Assembly (NCBI RefSeq): GCF_003207895.1
Contig: NZ_NKUB01000007.1
Span: 1 to 64,000, forward strand
DNA from: Komagataeibacter swingsii
GTDB taxonomy: Bacteria; Pseudomonadota; Alphaproteobacteria; Acetobacterales; Acetobacteraceae
Direction of reading: 5' to 3'
Length of the DNA: 64,000 nucleotides
Shown here: positions 8,791-17,650 of the stretch, piece by piece
How positions within the stretch are numbered: position 1 is the first letter of the stretch
How the letters are laid out: each line of letters starts with the position of its first letter
The notes under the pieces: generated by a model
Told to the model about the DNA's origin: nothing
Seen by the model: the letters and a program-made list of their open reading frames with translations, nothing else
Database searches by the model: none
Translations under genes and position numbers: made by a program

Positions 8791-9947
8791 CCACATTCCG
8801 CTGGCGGCCCGAAGCCCGCGCGGGCCATGCCCGCGCCGGCTGGCTGGACACCGCCCATGGCAGCGTGCCGACACCCACCTTCATGCCCGTTGGCACCGTT
8901 GGCACCGTCAAGGCCATGACGATGGACAGCGTGCGGTCCACGGGTGCTGGCATCGTGCTGGGCAATACCTATCACCTGATGCTGCGGCCCGGGGCGGAAC
9001 GGGTGCGCGCGCTGGGCGGGCTGCACCGGTTCATGGACTGGCCGGGGCCGATCCTGACCGATTCGGGCGGGTTCCAGGTCATGTCGCTTGGGCCGCTGCG
9101 CAAGCTGGATCAGGACGGGGTGACGTTCCGCTCGCATATTGACGGCTCGAAGCACCGGCTGACGCCCGAACGCTCGACCGATATCCAGCACGCGCTCGAT
9201 GCCACCATCAGCATGTGCTTTGACGAATGCCCAGCACTACCTGCGGCCCCCGACGTGATCGCGAAATCCATGCGCATGTCCATGCGCTGGGCCGAACGCT
9301 GCCGCACGGCGTTTGTCCAGCGCCCCGGCTACGCGCAGTACGGCATCATCCAGGGCGGGACCGAGCCGGAACTGCGCGCCGAAAGCGTCAGGGCGCTGAC
9401 CGGGATCGGCTTCGAGGGCTATGCCATTGGCGGCCTTGCGGTGGGGGAAGGGCAGGATCTCATGTTCTCGACCCTTGACTCGACCGTGCCGCTGATCCCC
9501 GATTCCAGCCCGCGTTACCTTATGGGCGTCGGCACGCCCGATGACCTGCTTGGCGCCGTGGAACGCGGCGTGGACATGTTCGACTGCGTCATGCCCACGC
9601 GCGCGGGGCGAACAGCGCGCGCCTATACCGAACGGGGCACGCTGAACCTGCGCAATGCCCGCCATGCCACCGATTCGCGGCCCATTTCGCCGCATTGCGA
9701 CTGCCTGGCCTGTTCGCGCCACAGCCGCGCCTACCTGCATCACCTGTTCCGGGCGAATGAAATCCTCGGCCCGATGCTGCTGACATGGCATAACCTTGCC
9801 TATTACCAGCGGCTCATGCGCGGGATGCGGGCGGCGATCGTCGATGGCGCGTTCACCGCCCATGCCGGCCACCTGCGTGCTGAGTGGGCGATGGATGACT
9901 GGAGTGGTGATGAAATGCCCTTTCCCGACATTCCCCCGGTGGCCTGA
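8787..9947 (+). CDS. tgt: tRNA-guanine transglycosylase
   Basis: A 386-residue TGT that exchanges guanine-34 for preQ1 in tRNAs with GUN anticodons. Catalytic segments [13 protein letters not shown] and [16 protein letters not shown] contain the two key aspartates, and [16 protein letters not shown] supplies the C-x-C-x2-C...H zinc site. It overlaps queA by ATGA and queG by a single base (TGATG), a tightly coupled queuosine operon. Confidence 0.97.
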   Translation: MTTFRWRPEARAGHARAGWLDTAHGSVPTPTFMPVGTVGTVKAMTMDSVRSTGAGIVLGNTYHLMLRPGAERVRALGGLHRFMDWPGPILTDSGGFQVMSLGPLRKLDQDGVTFRSHIDGSKHRLTPERSTDIQHALDATISMCFDECPALPAAPDVIAKSMRMSMRWAERCRTAFVQRPGYAQYGIIQGGTEPELRAESVRALTGIGFEGYAIGGLAVGEGQDLMFSTLDSTVPLIPDSSPRYLMGVGTPDDLLGAVERGVDMFDCVMPTRAGRTARAYTERGTLNLRNARHATDSRPISPHCDCLACSRHSRAYLHHLFRANEILGPMLLTWHNLAYYQRLMRGMRAAIVDGAFTAHAGHLRAEWAMDDWSGDEMPFPDIPPVA

Positions 9948-11023
9948 TGCCGTCCGCGCCGTCCGGCCCTGACCCCGTGCGGATGGCTGCGCGGATTGCC
10001 GGCCATGCGCGCGACCTGGGTTTTGACGCGGTGGGATTCGCGCCCGCACGCCTTGATGATGCGGTGCGTAATCGTCTGGCCATGTTCGTGGAAAACGGAT
10101 TCGCGGGCGGCATGGGCTGGATGGCGCAGCGCATGGAACAGCGCGGCGACCCACGCGCGCTGTGGCCCGAAGTGCGCAGCGTCATCGCCCTTGGGCTGAA
10201 TTACGCGCCCGAAGGTGATGCGCTGGCCACGACCCGCGTGCCCGATGCGGGCAATATTTCCGTCTATGCCCGCAACCGCGATTACCATGACGTGGTCAAG
10301 GGGATGCTCAAGCACCTTGCGCAGTTCGTGGTGGGTGAAGGACGGCGGCAGGGCATGGACGGCACGCAGGTGAAGGTCTTTGTCGATACCGCCCCGGTGA
10401 TGGAAAAGCCGCTGGCGCAGAACGCGGGCCTGGGCTGGCAGGGCAAGCATACCAGCCTTGTCTCGCGCCGGCATGGCAGCTGGCTGTTCCTTGGCGAGGT
10501 CTATACCACGCTGGACCTGCCGCAATCGGCCCCGTCGGGCGGGGGCTGTGGCAGTTGCACCCGCTGCCTTGTGGCCTGCCCGACCGATGCGTTTCCCGCC
10601 CCCGGCGTGATGGATGCGCGGCGGTGCATTTCGTACCTGACGATTGAAAACCGCGACCCGATTCCCGAGGCGCTGCGTCCCGCCATGGGCAACCGCATCT
10701 ACGGGTGCGATGACTGCCTGGCCGTCTGCCCGTGGAACCGCTTTGCCGCAGCCACGAACCACATGAAACTGGCCGCGCGTGACGACCTGCGCGCGCCTGC
10801 GTTGCAGGACCTTGCCGCACTGGATGATGCCGGATTCCGCGCACGGTTTTCCGGCTCCCCCATCAAGCGCATTGGCCGGAACCGTTTCGTGCGCAACGTG
10901 GCTGTGGCCATCGGCAACAGCGCCCAGCCCGCCCTGCGCCCCAGTGTCGCGGCATTGTGCGACGATGCCGACCCGGTGGTGGCGGATGCCGCGCGCTGGG
11001 CCACGCTCAGGCTGCCCCGGTGA
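9947..11023 (+). CDS. queG: Epoxyqueuosine reductase
   Basis: A 358-residue QueG that reduces epoxyqueuosine to queuosine in tRNA, the last step of the pathway, with cobalamin and two 4Fe-4S clusters. Cluster motifs are CGSCTRCLVACPTDAF and CDDCLAVCPWNRF. The C-terminal third has HEAT-like repeats as in the family. The ATG overlaps the tgt stop by one base. Confidence 0.96.
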   Translation: MPSAPSGPDPVRMAARIAGHARDLGFDAVGFAPARLDDAVRNRLAMFVENGFAGGMGWMAQRMEQRGDPRALWPEVRSVIALGLNYAPEGDALATTRVPDAGNISVYARNRDYHDVVKGMLKHLAQFVVGEGRRQGMDGTQVKVFVDTAPVMEKPLAQNAGLGWQGKHTSLVSRRHGSWLFLGEVYTTLDLPQSAPSGGGCGSCTRCLVACPTDAFPAPGVMDARRCISYLTIENRDPIPEALRPAMGNRIYGCDDCLAVCPWNRFAAATNHMKLAARDDLRAPALQDLAALDDAGFRARFSGSPIKRIGRNRFVRNVAVAIGNSAQPALRPSVAALCDDADPVVADAARWATLRLPR

Positions 11024-11043
11024 CGGAGCCGGAGGCCACGGGC

Positions 11044-11325
11044 ATGCCGCTGCCCGCGCAGCGTGGCGCGCGACTGCTGCGCAAGCGCAGCCTCAACCTG
11101 TCGGGGCATCGCACCAGCGTGGCGCTGGAGCCGGAGTTCTGGCACGCCCTGCGCCTGATCGCGCAAAAGCGTGGCCTGACCCTTGCCGGGCTGGTGGGGC
11201 GCATTGACGCCGCCCGCCCGCCGGACCGCCCGCTGGCATCCGCGCTGCGGGTGGAGGCATTGCGGGAATGGATGCCTGCATTGCCGGAAATCGCTGGTGC
11301 GGACAGGGAAGATCAGTTGGGTTGA
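11044..11325 (+). CDS. Ribbon-helix-helix domain protein
   Basis: A 93-residue protein whose centre, RSLNLSGHRTSVALEPEFW then LRLIAQKRGLTLAGLVGRID, matches the ribbon-helix-helix domain of putative DNA-binding proteins common in Alphaproteobacteria. The ATG at 11044 has GGAGG 8 bases upstream; a GTG at 11020 overlapping the queG stop is the alternative. It follows queG by 20 bp, so it is almost certainly part of the queuosine operon. Its target is unknown; control of the operon itself or of neighbouring genes is a guess. Confidence 0.78.
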   Translation: MPLPAQRGARLLRKRSLNLSGHRTSVALEPEFWHALRLIAQKRGLTLAGLVGRIDAARPPDRPLASALRVEALREWMPALPEIAGADREDQLG

Positions 11326-11351
11326 CCGGGCATCCGTGCTAGCGTTGGGGC

Positions 11352-12167
11352 ATGGCAATCTGGGGCAAACTTTTTGGTGGCGTTGCGGGGTTCGCGGTTG
11401 GCGGCCCCATGGGCGCCGTCGTGGGCACGGCGCTGGGTCACGCGGCGGATAATGGCTCCCTGCTGGAAACGCCGGCAGGGGGATGGACCGACCGCTGGGG
11501 GCCGCGGCTGAACGCGGACCCGAATGGCGCGGCAACCTTCATGGCGGCCAAGATGGCGGCGGTGATGGGCAAGCGCGACCAGATGTACGGGCTGGTCATC
11601 ATCATCCTGTCCGCCAAGATGGCGAAGTGCGACGGGCCGGTGAACCGCGCCGAAATCGATGCCTTCAAGCGCCGTTTCCACCTGCCGCCCGAAAACATGC
11701 GCGAAGTCGGCCGCCTGTTCGACAGCGCGCGCCAGCGCACCGATGACTACCGTGCCTTCGCCACCGAACTGGGCCGCGCCTTCGCCAACAAGACCGGCAT
11801 GCTGGAAGACGCGCTGGCGTCCCTGTTCGTGATCGCGCGCGCGGATGGCGCGGTCAATGCAAGCGAGGAAGCCTTCCTGCGCGGGGTGCACAGGGCCTTC
11901 AACCTCAGCCCCGGTGCATGGGAGCGCGCGCGTGACGGCGGTGCGCGACCGGGCGTGAGCGAGGTTGACGCTTACGAGGTGCTGGGTATCTCACGCGATG
12001 CCAGCAATGACGAGGTCCGCGTGGTCTGGCGCAGGCTGGTGCGCGAACACCATCCCGATATCATGACCGCACGTGGTGCCACCCCCGCGCAACAGGCGCA
12101 GGGTGCGGCCCGCATTGCCCAGATCAATGCGGCGTGGGACCGGATCAAGCGCGACCGCAGGCTGTAA
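11352..12167 (+). CDS. djlA: DjlA-like TerB and J-domain co-chaperone
   Basis: A 271-residue protein. A Gly-rich hydrophobic N-terminus (residues 5-30) could anchor it in the membrane. A TerB-like helical domain follows (about 75-175), and a C-terminal J domain (about 200-270) contains the DnaK-activating HPD motif in REHHPDIM. This is the DjlA layout, though the membrane segment is less clear than in E. coli. It would recruit DnaK to the membrane. It starts 26 bp behind the RHH gene. Confidence 0.88.
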   Translation: MAIWGKLFGGVAGFAVGGPMGAVVGTALGHAADNGSLLETPAGGWTDRWGPRLNADPNGAATFMAAKMAAVMGKRDQMYGLVIIILSAKMAKCDGPVNRAEIDAFKRRFHLPPENMREVGRLFDSARQRTDDYRAFATELGRAFANKTGMLEDALASLFVIARADGAVNASEEAFLRGVHRAFNLSPGAWERARDGGARPGVSEVDAYEVLGISRDASNDEVRVVWRRLVREHHPDIMTARGATPAQQAQGAARIAQINAAWDRIKRDRRL

Positions 12168-12176
12168 GAAATCGTG

Positions 12177-12260
12177 GAAGGTTTTGGTGAAGCTTTTTTC
12201 AAAAAGCTTCGAAAGACACCGCCTTTTTGAAAAAAGGCGGCACCCGGAAGAACTTTTATT
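12177..12260. repeat. Dual-hairpin repeat, copy 2
   Basis: GAAGCTTTTTTCAAAAAGCTTC at 12189-12210 and CCGCCTTTTT...AAAAAGGCGG at 12219-12240, flanked by GGTTTTGG and AACTTTTATT. It fills the gap between djlA and the oppositely directed mrp gene, same orientation as copy 1. IS-like ends are not recognisable. Confidence 0.88.
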
Positions 12261-12265
12261 CCTCT

Positions 12266-13423
12266 TTACTGGTCCGCCTGGCGCGTGGCCTTCTTTTTCT
12301 GTTCCAGCAGGCGACGCAGCGCGCCGCCAACCGTATGGGCCAGCGCGCGATAGGCCAGCCCCGCCGGGCTGTCGGGGGCGGCGACCACGATCGGCGCGCC
12401 ATTGTCGGCACTGGCGCGGATATCGGCCAGCAGCGGGATTTCACCCAGGAACGGCACGCCCATCTTTTCCGCCTCCGTCCTTGCCCCGCCATGGCCGAAC
12501 AGTTCGGTGCGGTGGTTGCAGTTGGGGCAGCAGAAATAGGACATGTTTTCCACGACACCCAGCACCGGCACGTTCATCTTCTCGAACATGGCAACCCCGC
12601 GCCGGGCGTCCAGCAGGGCGATATCCTGCGGGGTGGAAACGATCACTGCGCCAGCCAGCGCGGTTTTCTGCGCCAGTGTCAACTGCGCATCCCCCGTGCC
12701 CGGCGGCATGTCCACCACCAGCACGTCCAGCGCGCCCCATTCCACATCGCCCAGCAACTGCCCGATCGCCCCCATGACCATTGGCCCGCGCCAGATCATG
12801 GCCTTGCTTTCATCCACCAGCATGCCGATCGACATGGCGCTGATGCCCCATTTATGCGGCGGGATCAGGCGGCCGTCACGCACTTCGGGCTGGTCGCCAA
12901 CACCCATCATGCGTGGCAGGGAAGGGCCATGCACGTCCGCATCCAGCAGCCCGACCTTCAGCCCCTCCAGCCCCAGGCCCACCGCCAGGTTGACGGCCGT
13001 GGTGGACTTGCCCACGCCCCCCTTGCCCGATGCCACGGCAATGACCACGCCCACGTCTGGCGGCAGCGGGCCGGTGGCGGCCTTTGGCGCCTTGCCCCCA
13101 AGGTTGAGGGGACGGTGGCCGCCGCCGGTGGGCGCAGGCGCCGCCTGTGGCGCGGGCGTGGCGGGTGCCGGGCGGTGCGCGGTCAGGATGACGCTGGCCG
13201 CCGTGCAGCCGGGAACCGCGGCCACAAGGGCACGTTCCAGTTCGGGCAGCAGTGGTTGCAGCGATCCCGCCCGCGTGCGGTCGGTCGCGATGGCGACATG
13301 CAGGACGCCATCACGCACCATGAAGGCATCCAGGCTGCCCATATCCGCAACACTGATGGCATGATCCGCGGTGCGCACATGTTGCAGCACGGTTTCGATG
13401 GTTGCCCTGTCGGGACTGGTCAT
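12266..13423 (-). CDS. mrp: Mrp/ApbC-family iron-sulfur carrier ATPase
   Basis: A 385-residue P-loop protein of the Mrp/NBP35 family, which binds and passes on Fe-S clusters. An N-terminal MIP18-like domain (about 1-85) is followed by an Ala/Pro linker and the ATPase domain with GKGGVGKST, DADVHGPSLPRMMG and VDMPPGTGDAQL. The cluster-binding CPNC pair lies in YFCCPNCNHRTELFG. The ATG at 13423 is the first that gives the normal N-terminus. It is the only gene in this unit and converges on djlA. Confidence 0.93.
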   Translation of the reverse strand: MTSPDRATIETVLQHVRTADHAISVADMGSLDAFMVRDGVLHVAIATDRTRAGSLQPLLPELERALVAAVPGCTAASVILTAHRPAPATPAPQAAPAPTGGGHRPLNLGGKAPKAATGPLPPDVGVVIAVASGKGGVGKSTTAVNLAVGLGLEGLKVGLLDADVHGPSLPRMMGVGDQPEVRDGRLIPPHKWGISAMSIGMLVDESKAMIWRGPMVMGAIGQLLGDVEWGALDVLVVDMPPGTGDAQLTLAQKTALAGAVIVSTPQDIALLDARRGVAMFEKMNVPVLGVVENMSYFCCPNCNHRTELFGHGGARTEAEKMGVPFLGEIPLLADIRASADNGAPIVVAAPDSPAGLAYRALAHTVGGALRRLLEQKKKATRQADQ

Positions 13424-13662
13424 GGTTGTGCGCTCCCTGCTGTCTGCTCTCTGGCCCGTGCGGGTATAGAAGGGGCGACCCATGGTGGTCGAGTCATGAA
13501 ACGGTGGGCACCCGCCCGCATGCCACCCATATGTCATGCCCGGCATGCGGGGCATCCCTGCCATTGAGGGAATGGCTGGCTGCGCGGTTTGCTGCTTTAC
13601 GCTCGCTGCGCCAGGATGGTTGCAGCCATTTCTGTGCATCGTTCAGGCGGACAGGGGACACG

Positions 13663-14826
13663 ATGGGCATTTCCACTTCGCGGGGGGCGACACCCCACCG
13701 GCGCGATCACCGGATCGATGCGCTGCGCGGGGTGGCGCTGCTCATGATGTGCATCGACCATATCCCGCAGGATGTGCTGAACCGCTTCACCATGCGCAAT
13801 ATAGGCTTTGCCGACGCGGCGGAGGTGTTCGTGCTGCTGGCGGGCTATGCCTCGTGGCTGGCCTATGGCCGCGCGTTTGGCAGGAAGCAGCCGGTCATGT
13901 CGGTGCTGGCGCGGATCGGGCGGCGGTGCTGGCAGCTTTACGTATTCCAGATGGTGATGGTGGTGGTGTGCATTTCCACCATCCGCATATGGCGGCATTT
14001 CTGGCCGGTGCCGGTCGATTTCCTTGAACCCGAACTGGCGCATGGGCTGGATTCGGCATGGCGGGTGCTGTCATTGCAGGCCTTGCCGGGCAACCTGAAC
14101 ATCCTGCCGCTTTATATCGTGCTGCTGCTGGGGTTCGCGCCCCTGTACGCGCTGCTGCGTGGGGTGGGGACGCCCGTGGTGCTGGGGATGAGCGGGGCGG
14201 TCTGGCTGCTGGTCAACCTGGACCCGCGCCTGAACTTTCCCAACTGGCTTGACCCCGACGGGTGGTATTTCGACCCGCTGGCATGGCAGTTCCTGTTCGT
14301 GCTGGGGGTGTGCGGGGCGCGGGTTGCGGGGCAGCATGATGGCAGCCTGCCGCGTTCGCGCGTGCTGGCGGCGGTGTGCGGGCTGTACCTGGTCTTTTCC
14401 TTCGTGCAGTCCTTTCCCTGGACGGACTGGGGCTTTGCCGACCTGCGGCCCGTCGGCATGGCGGTGCCCGACAAGATGATCCTGGCCCCGTGGCGGCTGC
14501 TGGATGTGCTGGCGCTGTTCTACCTGGTGCAGTCCTCGCCACGGGCCACCGTGCTGGCGGGGACGCGGGGCGGCCAGCTTATGGCGCTGTTCGGGCGGCA
14601 TTCGCTGGAAATCTTTACCGCAGGCACGCTGGTGGACCTGTACGCGCGTCTGGTGCTGACCAGTTTCGGCACCGGCTGGGTCATGCAGGTGGTGGTGAAC
14701 GTGGTGGGGTTCGTGGTGCTGCTGTGGGTGGCGCGCAACCGCGAACGCGCCCGCGTGGCGGCCCGCAGGCCCGCGCCACCCAAACCCGATGGCCTGCCCG
14801 CGCACGCGCCGCTGTGCCGGAACTGA
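13663..14826 (+). CDS. opgC: OpgC-family membrane acyltransferase
   Basis: A 387-residue protein with about ten membrane segments of the OpgC family, which adds acyl groups such as succinyl to osmoregulated periplasmic glucans. The start RRDHRIDALRGVALLMMCIDH is typical of this acyltransferase-3-related group, and FADAAEVFVLLAGYASWLAYG and FGRHSLEIFTAG are further conserved stretches. The ATG at 13663 has GGGGA upstream. It is 5.5 kb from opgGH but on the same strand, which supports a common glucan pathway. Confidence 0.85.
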   Translation: MGISTSRGATPHRRDHRIDALRGVALLMMCIDHIPQDVLNRFTMRNIGFADAAEVFVLLAGYASWLAYGRAFGRKQPVMSVLARIGRRCWQLYVFQMVMVVVCISTIRIWRHFWPVPVDFLEPELAHGLDSAWRVLSLQALPGNLNILPLYIVLLLGFAPLYALLRGVGTPVVLGMSGAVWLLVNLDPRLNFPNWLDPDGWYFDPLAWQFLFVLGVCGARVAGQHDGSLPRSRVLAAVCGLYLVFSFVQSFPWTDWGFADLRPVGMAVPDKMILAPWRLLDVLALFYLVQSSPRATVLAGTRGGQLMALFGRHSLEIFTAGTLVDLYARLVLTSFGTGWVMQVVVNVVGFVVLLWVARNRERARVAARRPAPPKPDGLPAHAPLCRN

Positions 14827-14904
14827 GGCCGTGGTTTCCGCGCGCATGAAGGGCATGGTATAGGGTAGCGCGTCAGATCCAGTTCAGCAGGATATATAAG
14901 CCCC

Positions 14905-16488
14905 ATGTCCTTTCGTGCCGCTGCCTTTTCCCGATCCTGCCTTGCCATGGGGCTGGTTACGGCCCTTGGGGGGCATGCCGCGCGCGCGGCTGATCCCGCC
15001 CCCGCCCCGAATGCGGCGCCCGCCGGCGCGCCGCCTGCCGCCACGGCCCCCCTGCGCCTGCCGGGCGAGGGGCGGAACATGCCCGACAGCTTTGCCGATC
15101 TTGCGGCGAAACTGCTGCCCGCCGTCGTCAACGTGTCCACCACCGAGATGGTCCGCCCCGGCGAGGATGATGACGATGGCGACGATGGGGACAGCACGCC
15201 ACAGGTGCCCAATTTCCCCGAAGGGTCACCGTTCGAGAAATTCTTCCACGACTTCATGAACCGGCAGGACAGCCCCAACGCGCCACCGCGCAAGATGCAG
15301 GCGCTGGGGTCGGGCTTCATTATCGACCCTTCGGGCGTGATCGTGACCAATAACCACGTCGTGCGCCATGCCGACCAGATCACCATTACTCTTCAGGACA
15401 ATACCGTGCTCAAGGCGCGCCTGCTGGGCCATGACGACCGCACCGACCTTGCGGTGCTGAAGGTGGACAGCCCCAGGCCGCTGCCCGCCGTGCCCTTTGG
15501 CGACAGCGACCATGCGCGCGTGGGCGACTGGGTGCTGGCCATCGGCAACCCGTTCGGCCTGTCGGGCACGGTGACGGCGGGCATCGTCTCCTCACGCGGG
15601 CGCAATATCGAGCAGGGTCCGTATGATGATTTCATCCAGACCGACGCGCCCATCAACAAGGGCAATTCCGGTGGCCCGCTGTTCAACCTGAACGGGGAGG
15701 TGATCGGCATCAACACTGCCATCTTCTCGCCTTCGGGCGGGTCGATCGGGATCGGGTTTTCAATCCCTTCGGCCGAGGCGCAGGGCATCATCGAACAGCT
15801 TCGCCGCCATGGCCGCGTCACGCGCGGGTGGATTGGCGTGCGCATTCAGGACGTGACGCAGGAAATCGCCGATGGGCTGGGCCTGAAAAGCGCGCATGGC
15901 GCGCTGATCGCGGGGGTGGAGCCGAAGGGACCGGCGGCGATGGCCCACCTGCAGACGGGTGATGTGATCCAGAGCCTGAACGGCAAGGAAATCGATGGCC
16001 GCGCCCTGCCGCGCCTTGTGGCCGAGCTTGCCGGCGGCAGCGTGGCCCATCTGGGGATCTGGCGCAAGGGCCAGGAGATGAATGTCGCCATCACCATCGG
16101 CGCCCTGCCCGAGGAAAAGGCCGACAAGGCCGATGGCGCCAGCCAGCCCGCGAAAAAACCGGCACAGGGCAGCATGGCCATTACCGGCATGGGCTTTACG
16201 GTGGGTGATCTGGATGACATCGCGCGCCAGAAATACAACATGGCGGAAGGGCAGAAGGGCGTGCTGGTCACCGGCGTGACCGATGACAGCCCGGCCGCCG
16301 AACGCGGCCTGCGCCCCGGTGACGTGGTGACCGAGGTGCAGCAGTCGGCCGTGAACACGCCGGCCGACCTGCGCCGCCAGCTTGACACGGCCCGCAGCCA
16401 GCACCGCAAGACCGTGCTGTTCCTGGTGCAGAATTCCGATGGCCTGCGCTGGGTGCCCTTTCCCCTGCCGGATGGCGCCGGGCACTGA
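14905..16488 (+). CDS. degP: Do-family periplasmic serine protease (DegP/DegQ type)
   Basis: A 527-residue exported protease. A signal peptide ends near HAARAADP. The trypsin-like domain carries the triad H151 (VTNNHVVRH), D181 (DRTDLAVL) and S255 (KGNSGGPLF). Two PDZ domains follow, one starting near residue 290 and one after 430. It degrades or refolds damaged envelope proteins. Whether it is a DegP or DegQ orthologue cannot be decided. It is 5 bp upstream of the FUSC gene and probably in one transcript with it. Confidence 0.93.
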   Translation: MSFRAAAFSRSCLAMGLVTALGGHAARAADPAPAPNAAPAGAPPAATAPLRLPGEGRNMPDSFADLAAKLLPAVVNVSTTEMVRPGEDDDDGDDGDSTPQVPNFPEGSPFEKFFHDFMNRQDSPNAPPRKMQALGSGFIIDPSGVIVTNNHVVRHADQITITLQDNTVLKARLLGHDDRTDLAVLKVDSPRPLPAVPFGDSDHARVGDWVLAIGNPFGLSGTVTAGIVSSRGRNIEQGPYDDFIQTDAPINKGNSGGPLFNLNGEVIGINTAIFSPSGGSIGIGFSIPSAEAQGIIEQLRRHGRVTRGWIGVRIQDVTQEIADGLGLKSAHGALIAGVEPKGPAAMAHLQTGDVIQSLNGKEIDGRALPRLVAELAGGSVAHLGIWRKGQEMNVAITIGALPEEKADKADGASQPAKKPAQGSMAITGMGFTVGDLDDIARQKYNMAEGQKGVLVTGVTDDSPAAERGLRPGDVVTEVQQSAVNTPADLRRQLDTARSQHRKTVLFLVQNSDGLRWVPFPLPDGAGH

Positions 16489-16493
16489 ACCGC

Positions 16494-17621
16494 ATGCAGG
16501 AACGCCTGAAGACCCTGCTGCTGTCCATCATGCGGCGGGGGACATGGCGGCAGGTCGTGCGGATGAACGTCTCGCTCATCCTGTCGGGTATCATCGCCAC
16601 CATCATCCATCTGGATGAACCGGTCTGGGCGCTGATCACGTCGGTCATCGTCATTACCCAGACCCGCCTGACCCAGACGCTATCCACCGGGCGCGAGCAG
16701 ATCGTGGGCACGTTGATCGGGGCTGCGGCCGGCATGTCGGCCATCGCGCTGGAACAGTGGTGCGCGCTGTCGGTGGGCATGGTGTTCTGGGTCATGCTCA
16801 TGCCGCTGGCGGTGCTGGTGGCGCTGCGGCCCAAGATGCGGGTGGCCATTGTCACGCTCATGGTCGTGCTGCTGTTTCCCGCCACGGGGGAACCGTTCTC
16901 AAGGCCGTTGCAGCGTATCGCCTCGATCATGACGGGTGTTGTGGTGTCGTTCGCGGTCTCGTTCTTCGTACTGCGCAACGAGGCGCGGCGCGAGGTGCTG
17001 CGCAATGCCGCAAGCCTGCTGCGCCGCCTGTCCGACCTGCTGTCCACGGCGCTGCACCAGCATCCCGACCATGACGCGCTGGGCACGGTGGATGTGATGT
17101 GTCGTTCCCTGTTGCAGGACATCAATGACGGCGTGCAGGAGGCGGAGGTCGAACATCCCGGGTCACTGGCGCGGCATGATCCGCTGGTGATGCGCCTGCC
17201 GGGGCTTTTGCGCCGGGTCCGTTCCGATGCCATCTTCATTTCACGCGCGGCGGTGGAAGGCGAAACCGCCCGGACGGGCGACATCCTGCAGCAGGAGCGT
17301 GACATGCTGGCGCGGATACTGGGCCAGATGGCCGATCGCTGCGATATGCTGGCCGCGTCCCATCGCGGGCGCGTGCTACCCGATGACGGCATGCGTGATA
17401 TTCTGGATGAACTGGAACGCCAGGGGGAACACTGGACCCCTGTCATGCGTTTTGCCATCGGGCTGCTGCACGCCGACATGCGGCTTGCCGTGCGCAATAT
17501 CTGGTCGGACGGGCAGATGGATGACGGGTCGTTCCCGCTTTCGGACCATCCGTTCCAGTCCGGTGCTGCGTTCGAGCCTGCCCCCACCGATACGGTCGTG
17601 ACGCGACAGGGCGGGGGCTGA
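16494..17621 (+). CDS. FUSC / aromatic acid exporter family membrane protein
   Basis: A 375-residue protein with about six N-terminal membrane segments (residues 25-165), then a long cytoplasmic helical region. The pattern EPVWALITSVIVITQTR followed by GREQIVGTLIGAAAG is typical of the FUSC/ArAE group that includes AaeB and YeeA-like exporters. The substrate is unknown. It is separated from degP by 5 bp and from the dehydrogenase by 29 bp, so the three may form an operon. Confidence 0.82.
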   Translation: MQERLKTLLLSIMRRGTWRQVVRMNVSLILSGIIATIIHLDEPVWALITSVIVITQTRLTQTLSTGREQIVGTLIGAAAGMSAIALEQWCALSVGMVFWVMLMPLAVLVALRPKMRVAIVTLMVVLLFPATGEPFSRPLQRIASIMTGVVVSFAVSFFVLRNEARREVLRNAASLLRRLSDLLSTALHQHPDHDALGTVDVMCRSLLQDINDGVQEAEVEHPGSLARHDPLVMRLPGLLRRVRSDAIFISRAAVEGETARTGDILQQERDMLARILGQMADRCDMLAASHRGRVLPDDGMRDILDELERQGEHWTPVMRFAIGLLHADMRLAVRNIWSDGQMDDGSFPLSDHPFQSGAAFEPAPTDTVVTRQGGG

Positions 17622-17650
17622 CACCACAACCAAGGAGTGCAAAAGGCACC

